Below, piece by piece: positions 25,561-34,125 of a stretch of 64,000 bases of DNA. Below the pieces are notes generated by a model that saw only the letters and a list, made by a program, of their open reading frames with translations, was not told the DNA's origin and made no database searches. The position numbers were made by a program, and so were the translations under genes. The stretch's first letter is position 1; each line of letters starts with the position of its first letter. This DNA is from Methylomonas sp. LL1 (lineage in GTDB: Bacteria > Pseudomonadota > Gammaproteobacteria > Methylococcales > Methylomonadaceae), in the NCBI RefSeq assembly GCF_015711015.1, contig NZ_CP064653.1, positions 1,116,001-1,180,000 of the forward strand, read 5' to 3'.

Positions 25561-27038
25561 AAGGGCGGCATCCTGTGTTTCCAAGGCTCGGCCTGTTCGA
25601 GCTGGGCGGCCAGTTGGAACAGTAGCCGGTCGTTACCTGTTGCGGCCATGAACTGCGCGCCATGCGGCAAGCCGTCGTCGCTCCAATACAGCGGCACCGA
25701 CATGGCCGGTTGGCCGGTAATGTTGGCAAGCGGGGTGAACGGCGTTTGCTGCACGGCTTTGCTGATGATCGCATCCAACAAGCGGTTGCAGAATAGCTTG
25801 TCGGCCAATCCGGTCACCAGCAATCCGCGCATCAGCCATTGTTCCAAGATATTGGGATCGAGCGCATCGGACGCCAACGGCGGCGTGGCGACTGTCGGCG
25901 TCAGAACCACGTCGTAGCGGCGATGAAAATCCGCCAAGCGCCCGGCAATCCGCTGCCAGACAGCCAGCGCCTGCTGTACCTGTTCGTCGCTCACGCCTTT
26001 GCCGATGCCGGCCATCAGCCGGGTATTCAACTCGATGGCCAGCTGAGGCTCGGTCAGCTCCAGCCACTGCGCCATATTGGCGACATCCCGAGCGGTATAG
26101 TAAAAAATCACGGTCAGAAAGGCGCGCATCAATTCGCGGCCGTCGAAATTCCAGACCGCATCCTCCACAACGTGGCCGAGCGCCTCGCAATGTTTGGCGG
26201 CTTTGGCCGCGGCAGATAGACAGTCGCGGTGTATCGGCGTCTCGACAGGCGCCCGGTTGACCAGCGCAATTTTCAGCCGTTTCGGTGGCTGCGTGGTAGC
26301 GTGCAGGTAAGACGTCAGAGCCGGATTGGTCGAAGCCTGATCGGTGTTGCCGGCCACCCAATCCAGATAGGCGGCGCTGTCGCGCACGCTGATCGTGCAG
26401 ACATGGCTGACCACAGCCCCGCCCCAAGCCTTCGATAAATCTTCGAAGCGATTCAAGCCTCGGGACGGTTTGAAACCGAAGATGCCACAATAGGACGCCG
26501 GCAATCTGATTGAACCGCCGCCGTCGCTGGCATAGGCCATCGGCACGATGCGTGCGGCCACGGCAGCTGCACTGCCACCGCTGGAGCCGCCCGAATTAAG
26601 GCTTAAATCCCAGGGGTTGCGGGTGCTACCGAACACGGCGTTGTTGGCCAGCGCCGATGCGCCGAGCTCGGAGATGTTGGTCTTGCCGAAGGTAATCAAA
26701 CCGGAGGCATTGAGCCGGGCGGCCATCTCGCTGTCGGCGGCGGGACGGTAATCCTTCATCGCCACGCTGCCGTTCGACATCGGGACACCTGCGAAACGCA
26801 GCATCAGGTCCTTGACCAGGAACGGCACGCCGGTAAACGGTCCGCGGTTGCCTAGGTTTTTCACCAGCGATTCCGCCAGTTCGTCCATCGGCGTGACGAC
26901 AGCATTCAGTAACGGATTGAACTCAGCCAAACGCGTCTGAGCGGCCTTCAGCAACTCCCCTGCCGAAACTTCGCCGGATTGCACCAGTTGCGCCAGACCC
27001 AAGGCATCGTATTGCGGATATTCGCTGAAGGGGTTCAT
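25548..27038 (-). CDS. Amidase signature family hydrolase
   Basis: An enzyme of 496 residues of the amidase-signature family, which cleaves C-N amide bonds. The Ser-cisSer-Lys triad is present: Lys76 in PFLVKDL, the GGSSGGSAAA loop at about 150-159 and the nucleophilic serine in SDGGGSIRLPAS at about 176. The sequence is not linked to gatB/gatC, so it is a stand-alone amidase and not GatA. The ATG overlaps the lspA stop by four bases, giving the order amidase then lspA on the minus strand, with the alpha/beta hydrolase downstream on its other side. Confidence 0.87.
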   Translation of the reverse strand: MNPFSEYPQYDALGLAQLVQSGEVSAGELLKAAQTRLAEFNPLLNAVVTPMDELAESLVKNLGNRGPFTGVPFLVKDLMLRFAGVPMSNGSVAMKDYRPAADSEMAARLNASGLITFGKTNISELGASALANNAVFGSTRNPWDLSLNSGGSSGGSAAAVAARIVPMAYASDGGGSIRLPASYCGIFGFKPSRGLNRFEDLSKAWGGAVVSHVCTISVRDSAAYLDWVAGNTDQASTNPALTSYLHATTQPPKRLKIALVNRAPVETPIHRDCLSAAAKAAKHCEALGHVVEDAVWNFDGRELMRAFLTVIFYYTARDVANMAQWLELTEPQLAIELNTRLMAGIGKGVSDEQVQQALAVWQRIAGRLADFHRRYDVVLTPTVATPPLASDALDPNILEQWLMRGLLVTGLADKLFCNRLLDAIISKAVQQTPFTPLANITGQPAMSVPLYWSDDGLPHGAQFMAATGNDRLLFQLAAQLEQAEPWKHRMPPLCHQ

Positions 27039-27535
27039 CGCTCAGACAGCCGTTTACTCGCGCGGGGCATGCCGGTAAGCAACATCAACGTGCCAGCGAC
27101 CACGACCATATCGGCCACGTTGAACACGCCGGTGCGGATTGGCCCAATGCCGATATTGATGAAATCCACCACATAGCCGCCGTACATCAATCTATCGATC
27201 AGATTGCCCACGCCACCCGCCAACAACAGCGTGTATGCCAGTATCGAGGACGGCGAGGCCGATTTGGAAAACAGGATGTAACCCAGCAAAACGGCTAACA
27301 TTCCGGCTACGCCAAGCGAGAATAAGCCGTCGCGCAAATTTTCCGGAAACGACGATCCCAGACCCAAAAATGCGCCATGGTTATGAGCCAATTGCAAGCG
27401 CACCGTGTCCCCCCAAAACGACCAGACTTCAGTCTCGCACAATAACGACTGGGCAACCGATTTACTGGCCTGGTCGCAGCCGACGCAGGAGATCAGCACG
27501 ATAACGGTCAAGACAATACGTTTGGCTAGGTTCAT
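27035..27535 (-). CDS. lspA: Signal peptidase II (prolipoprotein peptidase)
   Basis: An inner-membrane aspartyl protease of 166 residues with four helices that removes signal peptides from lipoproteins. The catalytic aspartates are in GNLIDRLMYGGYVVDFINIG and FNVADMVVVAG. An unusual feature is the GCDQASKSVAQSL start, which keeps the D-Q-x-S/T-K pattern. It is not next to ileS as the main lspA usually is, so it may be a second copy. Its stop and the amidase start overlap (ATGA). Confidence 0.85.
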   Translation of the reverse strand: MNLAKRIVLTVIVLISCVGCDQASKSVAQSLLCETEVWSFWGDTVRLQLAHNHGAFLGLGSSFPENLRDGLFSLGVAGMLAVLLGYILFSKSASPSSILAYTLLLAGGVGNLIDRLMYGGYVVDFINIGIGPIRTGVFNVADMVVVAGTLMLLTGMPRASKRLSER

Positions 27536-27551
27536 TCGCTACTTCCTCATG

Positions 27552-27952
27552 TTAAGTATGTTGTTTCAGTTCAAGATCGGGATTGACATAATCCCAAGGC
27601 TGATGGCTGGCAGCCCAAAACACCGTCTGCGGCTTAAACACAGTCGGGGTATCCAAGGTTGCGGCATGAAAAAACAGCATGCCCGGATAACCCGATGATT
27701 TCTTTAAAACCGGATTGCCGCAAGTGGACAAAACCCGCTAGTGACTGTATTGCCGCTATCGGCAGTCAATTCGTAAAATTTCAGCTCTCCCGAAATAGCC
27801 GTGTCCTTTTCCGATGCCACAACCTCGGCCGAATGGCCTGTTCCGGTGATTCTTTGACACTGCCTGCATTGACATAAAAACGCTAAACGCGGCTCGGTTT
27901 GTAATTTATAGCGAATTGCTCCGCACATGCAGCCACCTATAAACTGGCTCAT
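27552..27952 (-). pseudogene. GFA-family gene broken by a frameshift
   Basis: The first 78 codons from ATG 27952 encode a typical GFA start: FIGGCMCGAIRYKL, FLCQCRQCQRITGTGHS and SGFCP. The frame then runs out at 27704. One frame over, the same strand continues CGNPVLKKSSGYPGM, LFFHAATLDTPTVFKPQ, then WAASHQPWDYVNPDLE, which is exactly the usual GFA C-terminus, to a TAA at 27552. A single missing base near 27724-27727 explains it. It is either a real frameshift mutation or a sequencing error. The intact relative is at 20.3 kb. Confidence 0.8.
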
Positions 27953-28073
27953 GCAAATTCCCCTGGCAATGATTTAATCGCTATGATGATAGTCATTCCG
28001 TTGGCGACATGGATAGGTTTGGCGGAAAGTTCGTTGAAGCACTTAACCATGGCTGTCTCGGTGGCTTGAATGG

Positions 28074-28733
28074 CTAACGGTTGAATTGAGTAATATTAGC
28101 AAATTGCTCGAGCAGTTGCGGCAGCTGCGACATATCATCGAATAAAACATAGCCCGCGGTCTGATATGAATTGGTCACGCCGGTTTGTGCATAGTAAAGC
28201 GGCGTCATACCTGCTGCTATGGCAGCCTCAACCCCCACTTCACTATCTTCAATCACCGCACATTGACTAGGCATAAAGCCCATCGCATGGGCGGCATATT
28301 GGAATAAACCCGGATCGGGTTTCCAAGAACCGATCTCATACGAACTGAATAGATTGTCACCAAAATAAGCAGCAAGGCCGCTAACTTCCAAGGCCTGACG
28401 GATTTTCGGAAGCGGTCCGCTGGAAGCAATGCATTTCGGCGAGTTCAGGGTTGCGAGCATTTCCAAAACGCCAGGCATGGGTTTCAAATCATGCGCGAAG
28501 AGTTCCGTAACACGCTGACGATAGTGCTGTTCAAACGAATCTTGCAGATTTAGACCAAGTCGATTTTCTAGGTCAATCAGAATCGAGCTTAGTTTTTGCC
28601 CGCGATAGCGCTCGGTCAAGGTCTCCAGTGGATCATGCAATTGCGGAAGCAGATCGAGAAAGGCTTGATTGCACAGTCCCTCGCTGTCAACCAGCGTGCC
28701 GTCCAAATCGAAGATGACACAAATATTGTTCAT
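28074..28733 (-). CDS. HAD-family phosphatase (phosphoglucomutase-like)
   Basis: A HAD hydrolase of 219 residues, subfamily IA with the cap domain after motif I. Motif I is VIFDLDGTLVDSE, motif II is CIASSGP, the lysine is in GSWKPDPGLF, and motif III is CAVIEDSEVGVEAAIAAGM. Relatives are YieH-like 6-phosphogluconate phosphatases or beta-phosphoglucomutases; the substrate cannot be fixed from sequence. The 105 bases upstream of its start contain GCCTAACAAG, which looks like half of an integron attC core, but no matching half. Confidence 0.85.
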   Translation of the reverse strand: MNNICVIFDLDGTLVDSEGLCNQAFLDLLPQLHDPLETLTERYRGQKLSSILIDLENRLGLNLQDSFEQHYRQRVTELFAHDLKPMPGVLEMLATLNSPKCIASSGPLPKIRQALEVSGLAAYFGDNLFSSYEIGSWKPDPGLFQYAAHAMGFMPSQCAVIEDSEVGVEAAIAAGMTPLYYAQTGVTNSYQTAGYVLFDDMSQLPQLLEQFANITQFNR

Positions 28734-28838
28734 AGCGAGAAACTTGTTAGGCGTCTCAAGCGGACCAAAACCGACGATATAGCGGATGTTGGGGGCGAAT
28801 TGGAAACCGGAAATGGCATAGGCCCATTGACACCATTT

Positions 28839-29405
28839 TTAAAGTACCCCAGCCAGCGATTCTTTGAGCGGGATGTCTGCTTTAAGCCTGTACCAGTCAT
28901 TGAACCGCTGACGATAGGATTCAAAGGGTTCGTGCAGTGCTACGCGCGGATCGTTACTCAGGGCGTAGGCCATGCCTTCGATCAGCCACTGCTCACTTGT
29001 TAACAACACCAGGCTACCAAAGCGGTCGGCCTGCCAATGATGGATGAGCTCATGCGCCACGTAGTGTTGCCGCCAAGCTCGTGGCGCGATGGCGATAGCG
29101 AAACTGCCCAAGGTGAATCCAGCCTTGTTAGATAGCCCGAATGTCGACCGGCATTGCTCCGTGCTACAGAAGATAATCTTCGGCTCGCCGATAGACAAGC
29201 CCCATTGCGCGGCAAGATAATTTTTCGAATCCTTGAGTAGTGATTGCGCCGCCGCCAGCCGAGAAAAATCGTCTACACATAGGTTTTGTTCGTTGCAATT
29301 GACGCCGAATGCTTCCGGAATCAACACCCGAACCGGTTTGAAAAAAGCCAACGCGGAAATCGGCAACAGCAGCAGAATCACGACAGACCATTTAATGAAT
29401 TTCAT
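28839..29405 (-). CDS. Exported zinc-metallopeptidase-like protein
   Basis: A protein of 188 residues with an N-terminal signal or anchor (MKFIKWSVVILLLLPISALA). A zinc motif HELIHHWQADRFG (HExxH) is followed about 20 residues later by EQWLIEGMAYALS, in which the glutamate could be the third ligand, as in gluzincins. Four cysteines in the middle may form disulphides outside the cytoplasm. No named family is recognised with confidence. It is a lone gene with about 100 bases on its downstream side before the HAD gene. Confidence 0.65.
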   Translation of the reverse strand: MKFIKWSVVILLLLPISALAFFKPVRVLIPEAFGVNCNEQNLCVDDFSRLAAAQSLLKDSKNYLAAQWGLSIGEPKIIFCSTEQCRSTFGLSNKAGFTLGSFAIAIAPRAWRQHYVAHELIHHWQADRFGSLVLLTSEQWLIEGMAYALSNDPRVALHEPFESYRQRFNDWYRLKADIPLKESLAGVL

Positions 29406-29446
29406 CAATCTTCCTCCATGGCATCTAATGCAAAGTACCCGATTGC

Positions 29447-29929
29447 TTAACCATTTGTCGCTAAATTCTGCCTCATTTTCCGACCGCCAACCGGAATAAG
29501 ACCATTATGTTGATAAAAACTTAATGTCCGCTCGAATTCCGGAAGCGGCGGCGTGCATAACTCCATGCACGACCAACCGCGCTGTTGCCCATAAGTTCTA
29601 ACCTGCTCAATCAACAGGCCGCCGACACCCGAACAGCGAAACTCGGGAATCACGTAAAACTCTTGAATGACGCCTATTTTGCCGCCGGCATATAACGCAT
29701 AGGTTTCGGTGATGGTCGCAACGGCAACGGGAGTATTATCCGACCAGCCAACAATGGCCGCGTAGTGACCTGCGGATAACAAGGCTTCACAGCGCTGAAC
29801 CGTACCTTCCAAATCGATATCGAAATGCTGCGCATGAGTGCGCTCACAGATTTCCTGTGTAAGTTGAATTACCAGCGAGCCTATAATTTCTGCGTGGTCT
29901 GGCGTTGCTTGGATAAACTTCAATTTCAT
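29447..29929 (-). CDS. GNAT-family N-acetyltransferase
   Basis: An acetyltransferase of 160 residues from ATG 29929. The acetyl-CoA loop is FYVIPEFRCSGVGGLLIEQVRTYGQQRGW, preceded by IGVIQ and followed by LPEFERTLSFYQHNGL. The longer open frame to 30142 runs into a methyltransferase pseudogene in another frame and is not used. Its acceptor is unknown. It lies just downstream of the broken methyltransferase, on the same strand. Confidence 0.83.
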   Translation of the reverse strand: MKLKFIQATPDHAEIIGSLVIQLTQEICERTHAQHFDIDLEGTVQRCEALLSAGHYAAIVGWSDNTPVAVATITETYALYAGGKIGVIQEFYVIPEFRCSGVGGLLIEQVRTYGQQRGWSCMELCTPPLPEFERTLSFYQHNGLIPVGGRKMRQNLATNG

Positions 29930-29969
29930 TTGTGTACTTACATGCGATAGTTGCTTTAATCCAAGTTCG

Positions 29970-30353
29970 TTATTTAGACTTGATGAGCAGCATTTGATTA
30001 CCGCCGCGTTGAAATTCGTATACAACCTTAACGATCTGTACGTCAAACCCTCGACTGGCAAATTCTTCGCTGACAAGAGAAAGATAAGGCGATACCGATC
30101 CATCCAGCGTAAGCAGCGGAAAAACCCGCACCTCGCTAGCAATGCTGTAGTGCCTGAAGATGAAACTCCGCCGACAAGTGCGCGCTGTACAAAAACAGAA
30201 AATGCGACGACAAGGCAATATCGAATTTTCCGTTTTCGAAAGGCAGCGAAGGTAACTCTCCAGCTACATATCGGCCTTGGTCAGACCAAACATGTCGACA
30301 TATTCGGTGTATGAACGTCCCCAAGGTACGACCTTGTCCAGTGTAAAAGCCAT
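29970..30353 (-). pseudogene. Broken SAM-methyltransferase gene (internal deletion and frameshift)
   Basis: From ATG 30353 the first 29 codons read MAFTLDKVVPWGRSYTEYVD then MFGLTKADM and a stop, which is the standard N-terminus of a family of about 230-residue class I methyltransferases. The central SAM-binding part is missing. In a second frame the C-terminal half follows (RYVAGELPSLPFENGKFDIA, LSSHFLFLYS), ended by a stop near 30133, and a third frame supplies the last part (IASEVRVFPLLTLDG ... YEFQRGGNQMLLIKSK) to TAA at 29970. One deletion and at least one frameshift are needed, so the gene is dead. Confidence 0.75.
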
Positions 30354-30389
30354 CCAATGTTCCCTAAATGTTTCGGGTTTCTAACCCGG

Positions 30390-30791
30390 TTATTGCGCTT
30401 CTGAATGTTTGACAGCAAATCGCCCGATGCGGCCAAGATGGGTAAAGCCAAATCCCTCCGGGCATTTGAGTCCGTAACCCAGCGCCCGATCGAAGCCGAT
30501 GTGGGCACACCAGATTAAACCGGCACATTGCAGTGCCGGAGACGGAACCGTAAAACCTATCACCAGGCTGGTAATGGCACCGATGTAGGAATGTGCGGTG
30601 TTATAGCTAATGGCGCCAACTTTGGCGCCGGCGAAATAACCAAGCAAAGATAGATCGGGCACCAGGAAGTAGATTGCGAAAGTACTCCAGTCCAGATCGA
30701 GTTTTGCGTAAGCGATGCAGGCCGCAACCAGCACACAAAATCCCTCCAGCCGCAATAAAACACGAACGGCACCTGCTGTTTCACCTAGCAT
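30390..30791 (-). CDS. DUF4260 membrane protein
   Basis: A membrane protein of 133 residues with about four helices. It matches the DUF4260 family in LLRLEGFCVLVAACIAYAKL, FLVPDLSLLGYFAG, YNTAHSYIGAI and the C-terminal IWCAHIGFDRALGYGLK, which are the conserved histidine and aspartate stretches. Function unknown. GGAG stands before the ATG. A lux-box-like palindrome lies 76 bases upstream, so this gene could be a quorum-sensing target. A GGGTT/AACCC hairpin at 30376-30389 overlaps the end of the gene. Confidence 0.82.
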   Translation of the reverse strand: MLGETAGAVRVLLRLEGFCVLVAACIAYAKLDLDWSTFAIYFLVPDLSLLGYFAGAKVGAISYNTAHSYIGAITSLVIGFTVPSPALQCAGLIWCAHIGFDRALGYGLKCPEGFGFTHLGRIGRFAVKHSEAQ

Positions 30792-30866
30792 TTTGACTCC
30801 AGAAGTTTCTGCATAGAAACTGATTATTTTGGGTTAATTACAACCCAGGTTGATGTCTTGCAACAA

Positions 30867-30882
30867 CTGTCAGTGTTGACAG
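30867..30882 (-). promoter_or_regulatory. Lux-box-like near-palindrome upstream of DUF4260 gene
   Basis: CTGTCAGTGTTGACAG is a 16-base dyad, broken only at its centre. Together with the five bases AACAA in front of it on the plus strand it matches the palindrome upstream of the LuxR gene at 34661-34681 in 19 of 21 positions. Such dyads are typical LuxR-type operator sites. It lies 76 bases before the DUF4260 start, a normal distance for an activator site. Confidence 0.55.
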
Positions 30883-30991
30883 GGTATGGTTTGAAACTTG
30901 TAATTTCCGGCGCGCAGCCCGCTTATTATCCGGCTATAACTGCAATCCAGGATTTGCTATGTATCGACAAGCGCTCTTGGCATTTTGCCTC

Positions 30992-31813
30992 TCATTCGGC
31001 GCCCATAAATGCCAACATAAGATTCATTTGTGCGGCCAACATGGGAACGCCGGTTTGGACGACCTTCCCTTGTCCGGACGCTTCCAGGAGTAGCGGCGTC
31101 ATTTCCGGCGCGATCACGCATTCGGCTATCAGGTCGCATTGCCATATCAATCCCTTGGCGATCGGTAGCTCGTCACTTGGCTTCATGCCGAGAGAAGTGG
31201 CGTTGATAGCGACATCGTAGTGATCATTCGAATACACCTCTGCCGATATCTTTACTTGAGGATAGGCATGGCTGACTCTCGCTAACAGCGCGCTGGCTCT
31301 TTCCGGCGTTCGATTCTTTATGCAGAGTGAAGTGCAGCCGTGTTTTGCAAGGGCAAAAGCAATGGCCGATGCCGCGCCGCCAGCCCCGACCAGAAGGACG
31401 TGCGCGCCTCTCACGTTGTATCCGGCGCCGACTAATCCGGCAACAAAACCCTCGCCGTCCAGTATGGTGCCGATGAGGCGGCCGTCTTGGTTTCGGCGAA
31501 CCACATTCACGGCGCCGACCAGGCGTGCCTCCGGGGTAAGTTCATCGACTAAACTGGAGGTAACGATTTTATGAGGCATGGAGACGACTGCGCCCCCGAA
31601 GTTTTTCATAGCGCGCAGGCCCGCAATAAATGCGGGAAAGCCTTCGGCCGAGACTTGCATGGGAAGCATTGCAAAGGCCCCCAAGAGTCCCCGTTCATCC
31701 AGTAATGTGTTTGCCATGACCGGCGTTCTAGCCTGGCTGACGGGGTCGGCTATTACGCCGAGTATTTTGGTGTTGCCGGTAATGGATGCAAGCATGTTTT
31801 TTGGATTCTGCAT
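30992..31813 (-). CDS. Shikimate dehydrogenase-like oxidoreductase
   Basis: A 273-residue AroE-family enzyme. The substrate domain (1-105) has the catalytic lysine in VVSMPHK and the Asp partner in LDGEGFVAGL; the NAD(P) domain has VLLVGAGGAASAIAFAL and later INATSLGM. The serine pair of true AroE (SxS at the start) is not obvious; ADPVSQARTP is there instead, so this is probably a quinate/shikimate-like or paralogous enzyme rather than the biosynthetic AroE. No aromatic-pathway neighbours are present. Confidence 0.8.
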   Translation of the reverse strand: MQNPKNMLASITGNTKILGVIADPVSQARTPVMANTLLDERGLLGAFAMLPMQVSAEGFPAFIAGLRAMKNFGGAVVSMPHKIVTSSLVDELTPEARLVGAVNVVRRNQDGRLIGTILDGEGFVAGLVGAGYNVRGAHVLLVGAGGAASAIAFALAKHGCTSLCIKNRTPERASALLARVSHAYPQVKISAEVYSNDHYDVAINATSLGMKPSDELPIAKGLIWQCDLIAECVIAPEMTPLLLEASGQGKVVQTGVPMLAAQMNLMLAFMGAE

Positions 31814-31840
31814 AAAAGTGAGGCGTTGTCCCTTTGAATG

Positions 31841-32401
31841 TCATGTTGCACGATAGTGATATACCCCATATTCCCAATAGCCGCCGCCCGGCTTTGAGGG
31901 ACCAACCCAGTTTCTGGCTAACAATTCCTGAGCTATGAAGTAATTAACGAAACCATGTCCCACCAACAAGATACTTTTATGCTCACGCGCCATGTCTATT
32001 AATGTCGATGCGGCAACTTGCGCCCGCTTTTTTGCCATGTAGAGCGATTCGCCGTTTCGCGAGAATCCAATTACCGACAGACACCGCAACAGTATGCCCC
32101 AGGCTTCGACCGACATCGTCAATGTACCCTGTTTGAAATGAGGGATAGCAATTTCCCGAAATAGTGGATCGCTCAGTAAAATATCGCTAAATCCCAGTGC
32201 CTTGGCCGACTCTAAAGAACGAGTAAAATCGCTACAAACGGCAGCATGGCATGCCGATGCACGTTGCTTGGCGTTTTCCGGCGGTTCGTCTTCTATACCG
32301 GATAAATCATAACGGCTGATAATCTCGCCAACGTCCCGCGCTTTGGCTTTACCTTTCAGCTCGAACGTCGGTTTACCGTGCCTGATTAATGTAATTTCCA
32401 T
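31841..32401 (-). CDS. Histidine-phosphatase-superfamily protein
   Basis: A protein of 186 residues with the phosphohistidine motif LIRHGKPT at its start and LLVGHGFVNYF near the end, which supplies the second catalytic histidine. The middle has CSDFTRSLESAKAL (the arginine pocket) and RNGES. Family members remove phosphate from sugars, proteins or small molecules; the substrate is unknown. The start is ATG 32401; six upstream codons are dropped. It is 28 bases from the AroE-like gene on the same strand. Confidence 0.83.
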   Translation of the reverse strand: MEITLIRHGKPTFELKGKAKARDVGEIISRYDLSGIEDEPPENAKQRASACHAAVCSDFTRSLESAKALGFSDILLSDPLFREIAIPHFKQGTLTMSVEAWGILLRCLSVIGFSRNGESLYMAKKRAQVAASTLIDMAREHKSILLVGHGFVNYFIAQELLARNWVGPSKPGGGYWEYGVYHYRAT

Positions 32402-32497
32402 CACTGCGCATTCATGCAAAACGTAGAAAAACTGAGGAGCTTTTATATGATAGTGGCGTACTTTGTATGCCTAAAGCCTGTTTTGGGAAATGCCAGT

Positions 32498-33001
32498 TCA
32501 TGACAGCGATTGTGGTAGAGAATGAATTAGGTCTGTGATCGCCAATTGCATCGGGACAAACGCCACGCCATTGTCTTCGACGCCTGGCCCTTGCGGCTGA
32601 AAGCCAAGCCGCGCATAAAACGGCACGGCGGGCAGCGAGGAATTAACCGTGAAAGTTTCCGACGGACTTGCGGCCAGCGATAACTCGATGGCTCGCAACG
32701 CTAATGCCGTGCCGATGCCTTGGTATTGGAACACGGGCGCTACGAACAGATGAAAAACATGCCGCGCGTCGCGGACGGCAGCTACTCCGGCCAGCGTATC
32801 GCCGAACAAACCCAGCAGATAAAGGAAATTGGCGTTAGCGATGTAACTGTTAATAGCTTGGGCGGAAATGCTCGAAAAAAACATCTCTGTGCCTTCGCCG
32901 CTTGGGTTAACTGTACAAAAACCGGCAACTCTGTGAATCAGCTGGCTGATTGCGTCGGCATCTGCCGGCACGGCGTGGCGGATGATCAATGGCGAGTTCA
33001 T
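32498..33001 (-). CDS. GNAT-family N-acetyltransferase
   Basis: An acetyltransferase of 167 residues from ATG 33001 (MNSPLIIRHAVPADADAISQ). It shows LFVAPVFQYQGIGTALALRAIELSL as the acetyl-CoA loop and VPFYARLGFQPQG near the end. The acceptor is unknown. Its start lies 23 bases beyond the stop of the reductase/transglutaminase fusion gene upstream, on the same strand, so it is probably the third gene of a GNAT-fusion-GNAT transcript. Confidence 0.83.
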   Translation of the reverse strand: MNSPLIIRHAVPADADAISQLIHRVAGFCTVNPSGEGTEMFFSSISAQAINSYIANANFLYLLGLFGDTLAGVAAVRDARHVFHLFVAPVFQYQGIGTALALRAIELSLAASPSETFTVNSSLPAVPFYARLGFQPQGPGVEDNGVAFVPMQLAITDLIHSLPQSLS

Positions 33002-33023
33002 GAATAAGCGGTCGTTTCGACGT

Positions 33024-34118
33024 TCATTGGTTTGTAGCGATAAAGTCCGGCAAGTTGTCATAAACCTGCTCGACGGTTTGGTGTTCGGTGAGGGCTTTGA
33101 CGACGGCCGGCAAAGGCTCAGCCCGAATGCCGGGCAAATCTTGTTCCAAAGGATTCACAATCGGGAACGCCAATTTTTCCAGCGGCGGGCAAAAGTCCGC
33201 TTCCACGCCGGGCTTGTTGCCGCGCGCATCGATCCGGTACCAGCCGTATTGTTGCAGGTAAACCGCGTTCAAACCGTGCAGGCAATAAGGAGTCCGGTCG
33301 CCGTCCATGGTCAGCCGCTGGTAGCAAAGCCCAGCTGGAATGCCATAGGCGCGCAACAGCGCAGCCAGCAAATGGCTTTTGGCATAACAGTAGCCGGTGC
33401 CGTGGATCAACACCTCGGAGGCTTTACAGGTCACCGGATTCAGCCGGTAGTCCCAACTATGCTTGATCTCGTCGCGGACGAATTCGAAACAGCGTTTGGC
33501 GATTTCTTCCTCATCGGCGCAACCGTCCGCCAACTTGGCGGCTTGCGCGACGATCGCGGTATGTTGGCTATCGATATAAAGGCTACTGTTCAGATATGGC
33601 TTCATCGCCGCGCGTTCGATTTCCACTAATACGTCGGTAAGTAAAGAGACTATTTCCGGCGCAGCCAGCAGGTCTGCTTCGCCGATATTCGCGCTCGGCA
33701 ACGGTAACGTGATCGATGCCGCTTCGATCAGCTTGGCCGACATGGTGATCAAGGTTTCCCGGAGTGCGGCGTCGGCATGATGGGCGCGCGGCGTCGCGTT
33801 CAATACCGCCACCGTTTTATAGGCAAATCCCTCGAATGCCACCAGCCAATCTAGCGCGTTTTTGATGGTGCCGGTGACGCCGTGGGCGTATTCCGGGCTG
33901 GCAATCAGCAATGCATCCGCCGAGGCCACTTTGTTACGCAATAGCTGTGCGGCGGCCGGAGGCGCGTTTTCCAAATCCGGATTGTATAAGGGCAAGTTGC
34001 CAAGGCCGGAAAACAAACAGACTTCAATCGAAGCCGGCGCCAAATGCTTTACGGCGCGCAGCACGGCGGAATTGATGGACGCCGCCCGCAAGCTGCCGGA
34101 TAAAGCCAGTATTTTCAT
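33024..34118 (-). CDS. Fusion of NADPH-dependent FMN reductase and transglutaminase-like domain
   Basis: A protein of 364 residues with two enzyme domains. Residues 1-170 form a flavodoxin-like FMN reductase (SsuE/azoreductase type: LALSGSLRAASINSAVL, SPEYAHGVTGTIKNALDWL). At residue 172 begins MKPYLNSSLYIDS, which looks like the start of a stand-alone transglutaminase-like protein, with the thiol-protease triad Cys in GTGYCYAKS, His in CLHGLNAVYL and Asp in YRIDARGN. This arrangement suggests that two neighbouring genes merged in frame. The role is unknown. It sits between two GNAT genes, seven bases from the first. Confidence 0.85.
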   Translation of the reverse strand: MKILALSGSLRAASINSAVLRAVKHLAPASIEVCLFSGLGNLPLYNPDLENAPPAAAQLLRNKVASADALLIASPEYAHGVTGTIKNALDWLVAFEGFAYKTVAVLNATPRAHHADAALRETLITMSAKLIEAASITLPLPSANIGEADLLAAPEIVSLLTDVLVEIERAAMKPYLNSSLYIDSQHTAIVAQAAKLADGCADEEEIAKRCFEFVRDEIKHSWDYRLNPVTCKASEVLIHGTGYCYAKSHLLAALLRAYGIPAGLCYQRLTMDGDRTPYCLHGLNAVYLQQYGWYRIDARGNKPGVEADFCPPLEKLAFPIVNPLEQDLPGIRAEPLPAVVKALTEHQTVEQVYDNLPDFIATNQ

Positions 34119-34125
34119 TGCCAAG

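Noticed and set aside
28735-28838. GCCTAACAAG next to the HAD gene as an integron attC site
   Set aside because: Only one half-core is visible. There is no paired GTT-core, no typical long hairpin, no integrase, and no repetition of such sites between the other genes.
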